A DNA stretch of 64,000 nt. It comes from an uncultured Elioraea sp. (GTDB taxonomy: Bacteria > Pseudomonadota > Alphaproteobacteria > Acetobacterales > Acetobacteraceae). Below the pieces are notes generated by a model, which saw nothing but the letters and a program-made list of their open reading frames with translations, was not told the DNA's origin and searched no databases. Location: NCBI GenBank assembly GCA_937928775.1, contig CALFVI010000007.1, positions 34,832 through 98,831 on the forward strand, read 5' to 3'. The first letter of the stretch is position 1. Each line of letters starts with the position of its first letter. Below are positions 36,223-45,072 of the stretch, one piece after another. The position numbers and the translations under genes were made by a program.

Positions 36223-37500
36223 ATGTCGGCTCTCGATCTCGCCACCTTGGCCGCGATTGCCGTCCTGCTCGTGCTGTCCGCCCTGTTCTCGGGGGCCGAG
36301 ACCGCATTCACCGGCGCCTCGCGCGCCTTCATCACCCGCCGCGCCCGCGCCGGCGACCCCCGTGCCGGCCTTCTCGCCAGCTTGCGCGAGCGCAAGGACC
36401 GTCTGCTTGCCGCCCTTCTTTTGGGCAACAACCTGGTCAACACCACGGCAACCGCGCTTGCGGCGGGGCTGCTGATCGCCTGGTTTGGCGAGAAGGGCGT
36501 TGCCTACGCCTCGGTGGCGATGACCCTCGTCCTTGTCGTGCTGTCGGAGGTGCTGCCAAAGACCTGGGCGATCTCTCACCCCGAGCGTGCGGCCCTGGCC
36601 GCTACCCCGCTCCTCGCTGCAACTCTGCGTGTGTTCGGCCCGCCGGCATCGGCGGTGAATGCCGCCGTGCGCTCTCTACTCGCGCTTTGGGGCGTGCGGG
36701 TCAGCGGAGAGCGGGCGCAGAGCGAGGAAGAGTTGATGGGCGCAATCGCGCTGCACGGCGAGGGCACGGACGAGGCGGCGGCGGTGGAGGAGAGGCGGAT
36801 GCTGCGCGGCGTGCTCGCTCTCGACGACTTGACGGTGGCCGACGTGATGACGCACCGCAGCCGGATCGAGGCTCTGGATGCCGACCAACCGCCCGCCGAG
36901 TCGATCCGTCGCCTGCTCGCGACCCGCCATGGCCTCCTGCCGCTCTGGCGTGACGGGGGGCGAGAGCTGATCGGGCTGGTCGAAACCAGGGCCGCCCTGC
37001 GCGCGCTGCACGCGGTCGGAGGGGATCCAGCTCGGCTTGATTTGGCCGCGCTCGCAGAACCCGCACCCCTCGCCCCGGAGACGCGCCCCCTCCTCGATCA
37101 ACTCCAGCTGTTCCGACGCGCGCGGCGCCACGCGGCCCTCGTGGTGGATGAGTACGGGCAGATCGAGGGCCTGGTCACGCTGCACGACGTGATGGAGGTT
37201 GTGGTCGGCGAGATCACCGAAGCTGGCGAGACGATCCTCGCCGATGCGGTCAAAGGGGCGGGCGAGATCGAGGTGCCGGGCGAGACGCGGGTGCGCGACC
37301 TCAACCGCGAGCTTGACTGGGCCCTCCCTGAGGAGGAGGCGATGACGGTGGCCGGGCTTCTGATGGCGGCGGCGAGAGGCCTGCCGCGCCGGGGCGAGCC
37401 GGTGGAGGTGGCGGGCTACCGCCTGATCGCGGCGGACGTGCGGGGGCGTCGGATCGCGCGGGTGAGGATTGTCGCCCCGAATGCTTCACGCCCCGCCTAA
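36223..37500 (+). CDS. CNNM/CorC-family membrane protein (hemolysin-like, CBS domains)
   Basis: A 425-residue protein with an N-terminal CNNM membrane domain (about residues 1-180: ALFSGAETAFTGASRAFI, LLGNNLVNTTATAL, LSEVLPKTWAISHPERAA), a CBS pair (about 205-325, including VADVMTHRSRIEALD and EYGQIEGLVTLHDVMEVVVGEI) and a C-terminal transporter-associated domain (about 345-420). Relatives (CorB, YfjD, HlyC/CorC) take part in magnesium or cobalt efflux. The substrate is inferred from the family. The gene is 425 codons and complete; a ribosome binding site (AAGGGATAGAGT) precedes ATG 36223. Confidence 0.93.
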   Translation: MSALDLATLAAIAVLLVLSALFSGAETAFTGASRAFITRRARAGDPRAGLLASLRERKDRLLAALLLGNNLVNTTATALAAGLLIAWFGEKGVAYASVAMTLVLVVLSEVLPKTWAISHPERAALAATPLLAATLRVFGPPASAVNAAVRSLLALWGVRVSGERAQSEEELMGAIALHGEGTDEAAAVEERRMLRGVLALDDLTVADVMTHRSRIEALDADQPPAESIRRLLATRHGLLPLWRDGGRELIGLVETRAALRALHAVGGDPARLDLAALAEPAPLAPETRPLLDQLQLFRRARRHAALVVDEYGQIEGLVTLHDVMEVVVGEITEAGETILADAVKGAGEIEVPGETRVRDLNRELDWALPEEEAMTVAGLLMAAARGLPRRGEPVEVAGYRLIAADVRGRRIARVRIVAPNASRPA

Positions 37501-37547
37501 CCGCGGTCCTCGCCGATGGCGCTCTGTGACCCCATATCAGGTGGGCC

Positions 37548-38564
37548 ATGAGCACGACTGCTGCTGCCGCCACCCTCAGCCTCATCGTCAACGGCGAGTC
37601 TCGTCGCATCGCCAGCCCCGCCACCGTCGCTTCCCTGCTCGAGGCCCTGGGAATTGACCAGCGTAAGGTGGCGGTTGAGCGCAATCTCGAGATCGTGCCA
37701 CGGTCGGCTTACCAGACCACGGCTCTGGCGGAGGGGGATCGAATCGAAATCGTGCACTTCATTGGCGGCGGCGACATCACGCCCGCCGAATCCAGCGAGG
37801 ACTGCTGGCAGGTGGCGGGACGGACATTCCGCTCACGCCTCATCGTCGGCACCGGCCGCTACAAGGACCTGGCCGAGACAGCGGCTGCGATTGAGGCCTC
37901 GGGGGCGGAGATCGTTACGGTGGCGGTGCGGCGGGTGAATCTCTCTGATCCCTCGGCGCCGATGCTGCAGGATTTCGTGCCGCCGTCGCGCTATACGTAT
38001 CTCCCCAACACCGCGGGCTGCCACACGGCTGAGGAGGCGGTGCGCACGCTGCGGCTCGCGCGCGAGGCGGGCGGTTGGAATCTGGTCAAGCTCGAGGTCC
38101 TCGGCCCGCCCCCCACTCTTTATCCGGACATGCAGGAGACCCATCGCGCTCTCGATGCGCTGGTGCGCGAGGGTTTCCAGGTGATGGTCTACTGCGTGGA
38201 CGACCCTGTGGCGGCGAAGCGGCTTGAGGAGCAGGGGGCGGTCGCGATCATGCCGCTCGGGGCGCCGATCGGCTCAGGCTTGGGGATCCAGAATCGCGTG
38301 ACAATCCGGCTGATCGTCGAACAGGCCAAGGTCCCCGTGCTTGTCGATGCCGGGGTGGGCACCGCCTCCGACGCCGCGATCGCGATGGAACTCGGTTGCG
38401 ATGCGGTGCTGATGAACTCGGCAATCGCCCATGCACGCGACCCGGTGCGGATGGCGCGCGCGATGAAAGCGGCCGTCGAAGCCGGCCGATTGGCCTACCT
38501 CGCCGGGCGCATGCCGCGCAAACTCTTCGCAGACCCCTCAAGCCCGCTGTCCGGTCTCATCTGA
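37548..38564 (+). CDS. thiSG: Fused sulfur carrier ThiS - thiazole synthase ThiG
   Basis: A 338-residue fusion of two thiamin genes. Residues 1-75 are a ThiS ubiquitin-like domain ending in FIGGG at 71-75. Residues about 87-338 are a ThiG barrel ([19 protein letters not shown]) with the Schiff-base lysine K181 in [17 protein letters not shown] and the phosphate-binding [15 protein letters not shown]. In separate ThiS proteins the C-terminal Gly-Gly is converted to a thiocarboxylate that donates sulfur to ThiG. Here the GG is internal, so it must be released by cleavage or used differently. Such fusions are known in some alphaproteobacteria. I see no TPP riboswitch in the 47 bp upstream, and thiO, thiE and thiC are not in the window. 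Confidence 0.93.
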   Translation: MSTTAAAATLSLIVNGESRRIASPATVASLLEALGIDQRKVAVERNLEIVPRSAYQTTALAEGDRIEIVHFIGGGDITPAESSEDCWQVAGRTFRSRLIVGTGRYKDLAETAAAIEASGAEIVTVAVRRVNLSDPSAPMLQDFVPPSRYTYLPNTAGCHTAEEAVRTLRLAREAGGWNLVKLEVLGPPPTLYPDMQETHRALDALVREGFQVMVYCVDDPVAAKRLEEQGAVAIMPLGAPIGSGLGIQNRVTIRLIVEQAKVPVLVDAGVGTASDAAIAMELGCDAVLMNSAIAHARDPVRMARAMKAAVEAGRLAYLAGRMPRKLFADPSSPLSGLI

Positions 38565-38903
38565 CGGTTGAACCTCTCCGCCGTTCCCGCCAGCGCAGCG
38601 CACAAGAGGGGTGCTGCGTCAATGCCGTCATGCGTGAGGCGAGGGTCGATTTTTTCTTCCATCCTGAGAGCTCTGCGCGTATATGAGGTGTAGACGCAGC
38701 AACGCACGTGCCTCTGGCCCCTCGGGGTTTACGCAACGACGTCAAGCGTTCTGGCCACTAACCGGGCCGCGTGGGCGGGGCAGGGGGGGAACTTCCTGAC
38801 CTGCTTGTCCTCCGGGGTTGCTGGTTCGTTCGACCGTTTCGTCAACCTGGGGCGTGCCGGCTGGAGAGGCCGCCCCGCTGGAGTGAAGGGGAGGGCCCGT
38901 GCG
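38565..38903. other. Leader region before the PLP decarboxylase gene
   Basis: A gap of 339 bp on the plus strand without a plausible gene. It contains a T-rich tract (GATTTTTTCTTCC near 38648), some AT-rich sequence and several short GC stems. It ends in GAAGGGGAGGG, the decarboxylase ribosome binding site. Alphaproteobacterial ornithine decarboxylase genes of this type often carry a conserved structured leader (the speF RNA motif), and the length would suit one. I could not confirm its secondary structure by eye. Confidence 0.35.
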
Positions 38904-40034
38904 ATGACCCCAAAAATCGCTCGCTTCCTCGAGGAGGTTCGTCCGCCAACGCCCTGCCTCGTCTTCGACGTCGACCGCGTAGAGGAGAACTACCGCGCGC
39001 TGGCGGCGGCACTTCCGCTCGCCCGTATCTATTACGCGGTGAAGGCAAATCCGGCGCGCCCGATCTTGGAGCGTCTCGTCTCGCTGGGCTCCGCCTTCGA
39101 CGCGGCCTCCTGGGAGGAGATCGAGGCGATCCTCGCGGCGGGTGCCGCCCCGGAGGCGATCAGCTTCGGCAACACGGTGAAGAAGGAAGCCGCCATCGCG
39201 CGCGCCTACGCTGCGGGTGTCCGCCTTTTCGCCTTCGATTCGGAGGAGGAGCTCGAGAAGCTGGCGCGCTCGGCTCCCGGCTCGCGCGTCTATTGCCGGC
39301 TTCTCGTCGAGAACGATGGGGCGGAGTGGCCGCTCAGCCGCAAGTTCGGCTGCTCGGTCGAGATGGCACGCGAGCTGATGGTGCGGGCGGCCGAACTTGG
39401 GCTCGACGCCTACGGCCTCTCCTTCCATGTTGGCAGCCAGCAGCGCGATGCAGTCGCCTACGAGGCCGCGATCGCCAAAGTGGGCATGCTGTTCACCGAC
39501 CTCACCGAGCGCGGCGTGAACCTCCGCATGGTCAACCTGGGCGGCGGTTTCCCCGTGCGCTACATGGAGGACGTTCCGGGCATCGATCATTTTGCGCATG
39601 CGATCATGCGCGCGATGACCAGGGCCTTCGGCAACGCCATCCCGGACATGATCATCGAGCCGGGCCGTTTCATCGTCGGCGATGCGGGGGTGGTGTCCAC
39701 CGAGGTCTTGCTGGTCAGCCGCAAGGCGAAGGACGACCCGATCCGCTGGGTCTATCTCGACATCGGGCGGTTTGGCGGTCTTGCCGAAACCGAGGGCGAG
39801 TCGATCCGCTACCCGCTGCGCACCAACCGCGACGGCGGTGTGGTGGGGCCGGTGGCGATCGCGGGGCCGACCTGCGACGGGGCGGACATCCTCTATGAAC
39901 GTGCGCCCTATCGTCTGCCGCTCGACCTCAAGGCGGGCGATCGCGTGGAGTTCCTCTCCGCCGGCGCCTACACCACCACCTATGCGGCGCAATCCTTCAA
40001 CGGCTTCCGCCCGTTGGCGGAACACTATCTCTGA
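38904..40034 (+). CDS. Type III PLP-dependent ornithine/lysine/arginine decarboxylase
   Basis: A 376-residue fold-III decarboxylase like eukaryotic ornithine decarboxylase. The PLP lysine is K47 in YYAVKANP. Other family elements are LSFHVGSQQ, the phosphate-binding NLGGGFPVRY, EPGRFIVGDAG, and CDGADIL with the catalytic cysteine and substrate-binding aspartate. Ornithine is the likely substrate, giving putrescine; lysine cannot be excluded. I chose ATG 38904 (MTPKIARFLEEVRPPTPC) because of the strong ribosome binding site just upstream; the longer frame starts in poorly conserved sequence. Confidence 0.92.
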   Translation: MTPKIARFLEEVRPPTPCLVFDVDRVEENYRALAAALPLARIYYAVKANPARPILERLVSLGSAFDAASWEEIEAILAAGAAPEAISFGNTVKKEAAIARAYAAGVRLFAFDSEEELEKLARSAPGSRVYCRLLVENDGAEWPLSRKFGCSVEMARELMVRAAELGLDAYGLSFHVGSQQRDAVAYEAAIAKVGMLFTDLTERGVNLRMVNLGGGFPVRYMEDVPGIDHFAHAIMRAMTRAFGNAIPDMIIEPGRFIVGDAGVVSTEVLLVSRKAKDDPIRWVYLDIGRFGGLAETEGESIRYPLRTNRDGGVVGPVAIAGPTCDGADILYERAPYRLPLDLKAGDRVEFLSAGAYTTTYAAQSFNGFRPLAEHYL

Positions 40035-40105
40035 CGGAGAGCGCGAAAGGGGGCCCATCTGCCCCCATTCCTCTTCCCTTCCCTTCCCTGCATGCCGGGG
40101 ACAAG

Positions 40106-40894
40106 ATGGGCGCGCTTCGCTTGCATGCGATCGAAACCGGTGAGGGGGCGCCGGTCGTCATCCTGCATGGGCTGTTCGGGTCGGCGCGCAACTGGGGCGC
40201 GATCGCGCGGCGGCTTGCCGCCGCGGGGCAGCGTGTGATCGCCGCTGACCTTCGCAATCACGGCGACAGTCCGCATGAGTCGCGGATGGACTATGCCGCG
40301 ATGGCAGAAGACGTCGCGTCTCTGATCGAAGAAAGGGGCGGCGGCCGCGCCGCGGTGCTCGGCCATTCGATGGGCGGAAAGGTCGCGATGGTGCTTGCCC
40401 TGACCCGGCCCGCCCTCGTCGAGAGGCTCGTCGTCATCGACATCGCCCCTGTGGCCTATCGCGCCACGCTCGGCGCCTATGCCTCCGCGCTGCGAGCCTT
40501 GCCGCTCAGGCCCGGCATGCGACGAGCGGAGGCCGATGCGGCTCTTGCCGCAACGGTCGAGAACCCCGCCGAGCGCGCCTTCCTGCTGCAGAACCTGGTG
40601 TTCGATGCGAGCGGTGTGCCGCGTTGGAAGCCCAATCTCGCCGCGATCGAGGCCAACATGCCGCTGATCGCCTCGTTTCCGGACATGCCGCGTCATGCCC
40701 GCTACGACGGCGCCGTGCTCGTTCTGCGCGGCGAACGGAGCGCCTACGTGCTGCCCGAGCACTACGAGCCGACCCTTGCTCTCTTTCCGCGCGCTGTCTT
40801 TGTGACCGTGCCTGGCGCCGGGCATTGGGTGCAGGCGGAAGCGCCGGAGGCTTTCCTGCGTGCGGTGGAACCGTTCCTCACGCTTGACCCCTGA
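40106..40894 (+). CDS. Alpha/beta hydrolase (YbfF-like esterase)
   Basis: A 262-residue alpha/beta hydrolase. The oxyanion HGLFGSARNWGAIA region, the nucleophile serine in LGHSMGGKVAM (about residue 89) and the late histidine in GAGHWVQAEAPEAF are all present. The close match to the HGLFGS and ADLRNHGDSPH pattern points to the YbfF/ABHD11 group of acyl esterases. The physiological substrate is unknown. The upstream gap after the decarboxylase is only 71 bp. Confidence 0.88.
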   Translation: MGALRLHAIETGEGAPVVILHGLFGSARNWGAIARRLAAAGQRVIAADLRNHGDSPHESRMDYAAMAEDVASLIEERGGGRAAVLGHSMGGKVAMVLALTRPALVERLVVIDIAPVAYRATLGAYASALRALPLRPGMRRAEADAALAATVENPAERAFLLQNLVFDASGVPRWKPNLAAIEANMPLIASFPDMPRHARYDGAVLVLRGERSAYVLPEHYEPTLALFPRAVFVTVPGAGHWVQAEAPEAFLRAVEPFLTLDP

Positions 40895-40931
40895 GGCTTG
40901 CGGCCTAGGCGAGTCCCGCCATTTCGCTGGC

Positions 40932-42191
40932 ATGAGACAGGAGGGCTTTCCCGAACCCACGCGCGCTGCGGGGCTCGCACGGCTTGCCGCCTTCGCCCCG
41001 CGCATGGGTCGCGACTATGCCGCGACGCGCAATTACGATTTCGGCCCCCAGGATCGCTCCAACATCTCGCTTTTGTCGGCGCATGTCCGCCACCGTCTGG
41101 TCCTGGAGCAGGAACTTGTCGCGACTGCCCTCGCCCACCACCCGGCTGCGGCCTGCGACAAGTTCGTCCAGGAGGTATTCTGGCGGACCTATTGGAAGGG
41201 CTGGCTCGAACAACGCCCCGCCGTCTGGTTCGCCTACCAGGCGCGTGTGGCCGAGTGGCAGGAGCGGCTCAACAGTGAGGGCGAGCTGCGACGAGCCTAT
41301 GAAGATGCGGTATCGGGCCGGACGGGGATCGCCTGTTTCGATGCGTGGGTGCGGGAATTGCTCGAGACGGGCTACCTGCACAACCACGCGCGGATGTGGT
41401 TCGCTTCGATCTGGATCTTCACCCTTCGCCTGCCGTGGGAACTGGGGGCCGATTTCACCTACCGCCATTTTCTCGATGGCGATCCGGCCTCCAACACCCT
41501 TTCCTGGCGCTGGGTGGCAGGGCTGCATACGCGGGGCAAGCACTATCTCGCCCGCGCCTCCAACATCCGCGCCTACACCCAGGGGCGCTTCAACCCGGCG
41601 GGAGAACTGGACGAGCGTGCGCTCCCCGTTGCGGAGGAGACGTCGCATCCGCCCCCTGCGCCGCTGCCGCAGGCTGAGGCTCCGCCCGCCGGACCTGTCG
41701 GGCTGCTGCTGACGGAGGAGGATCTCAACCCAGAGACGCTCACGCTCCCTCCGGCGCAGGTCGTCGCGATCGCCGGCGTGTTGGCGACCGAAGCGCGGAG
41801 CCCGTTTCCGATCGGCCAGCCGGTGCGTGCTTTCGCTGAGGCTGCGCTCGCCGATGGGCTGGCGCGCGCAGCGCAGGCCTTTGCTGTTCCCGCCAAGCGA
41901 CTGGCGTCGTTCGACGCTGTCATCGCCTGGGCGAAAGGTGCTGGGGTGGACGCGGTGGTCACCGCCTACGCCCCGGTTGGCCCGATCGCGGCGCGGCTCG
42001 ACCGCCTGGCCGGTCTGTTGCGCGCTGAGGGAATCCCCCTGATCCGGCTGCGGCGCCCCTGGGACGAGGTGATCTGGCCGCACGCGACGCGCGGCTACTT
42101 CCAGGTCAAGGACAGAATTCCCGAGGTGCTGGCCGGGTTGGGCCTTAGTCGGGAGAACGGCACCCGGCTTCCGCGGCACCCTGACCTTTGA
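40932..42191 (+). CDS. Photolyase/cryptochrome-like protein with reversed domain order
   Basis: A 419-residue protein. Residues 1-225 match the helical FAD-binding domain that normally forms the C-terminal part of DNA photolyases: DRSNISLLSAHVRHRLV, KFVQEVFWRTYWKGW, TGIACFDAWVRELLETGYLH, NHARMWFASIW and DGDPASNTLSWRWVAG. Residues about 255-415 look like the alpha/beta antenna domain that is usually N-terminal, with AEAALADGLARAAQAF, GVDAVVTAYAPVGP and a final segment WPHATRGYFQVKDRIP. The architecture is therefore permuted. Repair activity is possible but unproven. ATG 40932 is an uncertain start because no clear ribosome binding site is present and an earlier GTG exists. Confidence 0.78.
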   Translation: MRQEGFPEPTRAAGLARLAAFAPRMGRDYAATRNYDFGPQDRSNISLLSAHVRHRLVLEQELVATALAHHPAAACDKFVQEVFWRTYWKGWLEQRPAVWFAYQARVAEWQERLNSEGELRRAYEDAVSGRTGIACFDAWVRELLETGYLHNHARMWFASIWIFTLRLPWELGADFTYRHFLDGDPASNTLSWRWVAGLHTRGKHYLARASNIRAYTQGRFNPAGELDERALPVAEETSHPPPAPLPQAEAPPAGPVGLLLTEEDLNPETLTLPPAQVVAIAGVLATEARSPFPIGQPVRAFAEAALADGLARAAQAFAVPAKRLASFDAVIAWAKGAGVDAVVTAYAPVGPIAARLDRLAGLLRAEGIPLIRLRRPWDEVIWPHATRGYFQVKDRIPEVLAGLGLSRENGTRLPRHPDL

Positions 42192-42266
42192 TTGGCGCGC
42201 GCACGCTTCCCATCTAACGCGACGCCAGCCGTCTGAAAGGCCGGCGAGGTTCAGCGGGAGACCACA

Positions 42267-43502
42267 ATGAGCGCACGTGCCCTTTCACGCCGCGGCCTGC
42301 TCGTCGGCACGGCCGCCGCCACCCTTCCCGTCTTCTCCATCCGCGCCCAGGCTGGGCAGATCCGGATCGGAGCCATCCTCTCCGCCTCGGGCGGGCTCGC
42401 CGCTTTCGTTCCCCCGATCCGGGCGGGGATCCAGCTCGCGATCGAGGAGATCAACGCCCAGGGTGGCGTGCTGGACGGCCAGCGGCTCGCTCTCGTCGAG
42501 GCCGATGATCAGACCAACCCCCAAGTCGGCGTTCAGGTGGCCACACGCCTCGTGCAGGCCGAGAATGTACCGGTGATCATCGGACCGATGGCCTCGGGCA
42601 TCACCATCGCGGTCGCCAACGCCGTCACCATTCCCGCCGGGGTGCCGATCATCTCGCCCTCCGCCACCGCGCCCGCGGTAAGCGACCTCAACGACAACGA
42701 CACCGTGTTCCGCACCGCAGTGCCGGATGGTTTGCAAGGCGCGGTGCTCGGGCGGATCACCAAGGCGAGGGGAATCGACCGGGTGGCGGTGATGGCCATC
42801 AACAACGACTACGGCCGCGGCCTTGCCGGAGCCTTCCAGCGCGGCTTCGAGAGTCACGGCGGCAGCATCACCGCGAGCCAGAACTTCGAGGCCGACCGCC
42901 CGTCCTATCGTGCCGAACTGCAAACCCTCGCCGGGCGCGGCAACCCGCAGGCACTGGTGCTGATTGGCTATCCAGGCTCCGGCGGCATCACCATCCTGCG
43001 CAATGCAGTGGAGAACGCGTTCTTCAACCGCTTCATCCTGACCGACGGCATGCGCGACCAGTCGGTGGTGCAGGCGGTGGGCGCGCAGGCGATGGAGGGT
43101 ACCTTCGGCACCGCGCCAGGTTCGGCCGCAACCCCGGAGCGTCGCGAAGCCTACGTGCAGGCCTTTCGCCGGATGCACCCAAATCTCGACCCGAACGCCG
43201 CCTTCGTCAGCCAGGCCTATGACGCGGTCTACGTCGCGGCGCTTGCCATGCAGAAGGCAGGGCGCGCGGACCGTGCTGCCATCCGTGCCTTCTTGCGCGA
43301 GGTGGCAAATCCGCCAGGCGAGGTGGTTGGCCCCGGCGAGTGGCGCAAGGCGCGCGAGCTCATCGCTACCGGACGCGCGATTGACTACGAGGGGGCGTCG
43401 GGCCCGGTGAACTTCAACGAGGCCGGCGACGCCGAAGGCAAGATCGAGGTCTGGGCGGTGCGCGAGGGCCGCATCGTCACCGTCGAGACGGTCGCCTCTT
43501 GA
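42267..43502 (+). CDS. Branched-chain amino acid-type ABC transporter substrate-binding protein
   Basis: A 411-residue periplasmic receptor of the LivJ/Leu-Ile-Val-binding family. The signal peptide (SRRGLLVGTAAATLPVFSIR) has a twin-arginine look. The receptor starts GQIRIGAILSASGGLAAFVP and includes INAQGGVLDGQRLALVEADDQ, FRTAVPDGLQGAVLG and QAYDAVYVAALAM. These transporters also take amides, urea and aromatic acids, so the substrate stays open. It heads a complete liv-type operon; its stop overlaps the start of the ATPase gene. Confidence 0.92.
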   Translation: MSARALSRRGLLVGTAAATLPVFSIRAQAGQIRIGAILSASGGLAAFVPPIRAGIQLAIEEINAQGGVLDGQRLALVEADDQTNPQVGVQVATRLVQAENVPVIIGPMASGITIAVANAVTIPAGVPIISPSATAPAVSDLNDNDTVFRTAVPDGLQGAVLGRITKARGIDRVAVMAINNDYGRGLAGAFQRGFESHGGSITASQNFEADRPSYRAELQTLAGRGNPQALVLIGYPGSGGITILRNAVENAFFNRFILTDGMRDQSVVQAVGAQAMEGTFGTAPGSAATPERREAYVQAFRRMHPNLDPNAAFVSQAYDAVYVAALAMQKAGRADRAAIRAFLREVANPPGEVVGPGEWRKARELIATGRAIDYEGASGPVNFNEAGDAEGKIEVWAVREGRIVTVETVAS

Positions 43503-44290
43503 TTGCGCGGGCAGATCCGCCCGCCCTCTCCGTTTCGGGGGTGACGAAGCGCTTCGGCGGCTTCGTCGCCCTCGACTCCGTCTCCCTCGAGGTGCCTGAA
43601 GGCTCGATCACCGGATTAATCGGGCCTAACGGTGCGGGCAAGTCCACCCTGTTCGCGATCATCGCGGGCTTCCTTCCGCCCGATCGCGGAACGATTCGTC
43701 TGCGTGGCGAGGACGTCACCGCCGAAGCGCCTTGGCGACTGCACGCACGAGGGCTTGCGCGCACGTTTCAGATTCCGCGTCTGTTCCCGCGCATGACGGT
43801 GGTGGAGAATTTGATGGTCGCCGCTCCGAACCAATCAGGCGAACGGCTTCCCGCGCCATGGCTGGCGCGCGAGCGTATCCGACGCGAAGAGGAGGCGTTG
43901 CGCGCGCGCGCGCTTAGCGTGCTCGAGCGGCTCAATCTCGCCCGTCATGCCGAGGCGCCGGCCACCGCCCTCTCCGGCGGGCAGAAGAAGCTCGTGGAAC
44001 TCGGCCGGGCGCTGATGAGCGGGGCATCCGTGATCCTGCTCGACGAACCCGCTGCGGGGGTGAACCGCACTCTTCTGCGCGAGATCGCGCAGATCATCGC
44101 TGCCTTGAACCGCGAGGAGGGGATCACCTTCCTCGTCATCGAGCACGATCTCGACCTCGTCGCCGACCTCTGCACCCGCGTTTGGTGCCTGGCCGAGGGC
44201 CGCGTGATCGCCACCGGTTCGATGGGCGAGGTGCGAAACGACCCCCAGGTGGCCGAGGCCTATCTCGGCATGACATTCGACGTGCACTGA
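43499..44290 (+). CDS. livG: ABC transporter ATP-binding protein, LivG type
   Basis: A 263-residue ATPase with Walker A GPNGAGKSTL (about residues 41-50), the signature ALSGGQKKLVELGRAL, Walker B VILLDEP and the AAGVN motif typical of LivG after it. It starts at TTG 43499, which overlaps the TGA of the receptor gene. There is no intergenic space before livF. It energises the LivH/LivM channel. Confidence 0.93.
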   Translation: MIARADPPALSVSGVTKRFGGFVALDSVSLEVPEGSITGLIGPNGAGKSTLFAIIAGFLPPDRGTIRLRGEDVTAEAPWRLHARGLARTFQIPRLFPRMTVVENLMVAAPNQSGERLPAPWLARERIRREEEALRARALSVLERLNLARHAEAPATALSGGQKKLVELGRALMSGASVILLDEPAAGVNRTLLREIAQIIAALNREEGITFLVIEHDLDLVADLCTRVWCLAEGRVIATGSMGEVRNDPQVAEAYLGMTFDVH

Positions 44291-44994
44291 TGGCTCTGCT
44301 CGAAGTTCGCGGGCTCACCGGCGGCTACGGCGAGACCGACATCCTAAACGGGGTCGATCTCGATGCTGATGCAGGCGAGGTGGTCGTCATCGTCGGCGCC
44401 AATGGCGCGGGCAAGTCGACACTGATGAAGGCGATCGCGGGTCTTGTGCGCATCCGCGCGGGCCAGGTGCGGCTCGCTGGCGAGGAAATCGCCAACGCGC
44501 CTGCCGAGAGCATGGTTTTGCGCGGCCTTGCCTATGTGCCGCAGGAGCGCAACGTTTTCCCCTCTCTCACCGTCGAGGAGAACCTCGCCATGGGCGTCTA
44601 TGCCCGGCCGGAGAAATTCCGCGAGGGCAAGGAACGGGCGCTCGCGCTGTTCCCGGACCTCGCTGCCAGGCTCGCCACCCCGGCCGGGCGGCTATCGGGC
44701 GGGCAGAGGCAGATGGTAGCGATCGCGCGTGCCCTGATGCTCGAGCCGCGTCTGATCATGCTCGACGAGCCGACCGCCGGGCTGTCGCCCAAGTTCTGCA
44801 GCGCGATCTTCGCCCGCGTGCAGGAGATCGCGCGCGCGGGAATCGGCGTTGTCATGGTGGAGCAGAACGCGCGTCCTGCGCTTGCCATCGCCGATCGCGG
44901 CGTGGTGCTGGCGATGGGGCGGAACCGCGCCATCGCGCCCGGCCCCGCCCTGCTCGCCGACCCGAACATCGGCCGGCTGTTCCTTGGCGGCTGA
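44290..44994 (+). CDS. livF: ABC transporter ATP-binding protein, LivF type
   Basis: A 234-residue ATPase. Walker A GANGAGKSTL, the LivF hallmark YVPQERNVFPSLTVEENLAMG, signature LSGGQRQMVAIARAL and Walker B LIMLDEPTAGLSP are all present. ATG 44290 overlaps the livG stop by one base; the long upstream open frame overlaps livG and is not coding. Complete and in frame, in contrast to the second livF copy at 56.4-57.1 kb. Confidence 0.93.
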   Translation: MALLEVRGLTGGYGETDILNGVDLDADAGEVVVIVGANGAGKSTLMKAIAGLVRIRAGQVRLAGEEIANAPAESMVLRGLAYVPQERNVFPSLTVEENLAMGVYARPEKFREGKERALALFPDLAARLATPAGRLSGGQRQMVAIARALMLEPRLIMLDEPTAGLSPKFCSAIFARVQEIARAGIGVVMVEQNARPALAIADRGVVLAMGRNRAIAPGPALLADPNIGRLFLGG

Positions 44995-45072
44995 GATGGC
45001 GAAACCCCCTGGTGTCGGCGGCTATTGGGCGCCGCTTCTTCTGCCGCCGTCCCGCCAGCCCGGCGTCGCCTG

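Noticed and set aside
37501..37547. TPP riboswitch before thiSG
   Set aside because: Only 47 bp separate it from the upstream gene and the conserved CTGAGA core is absent.
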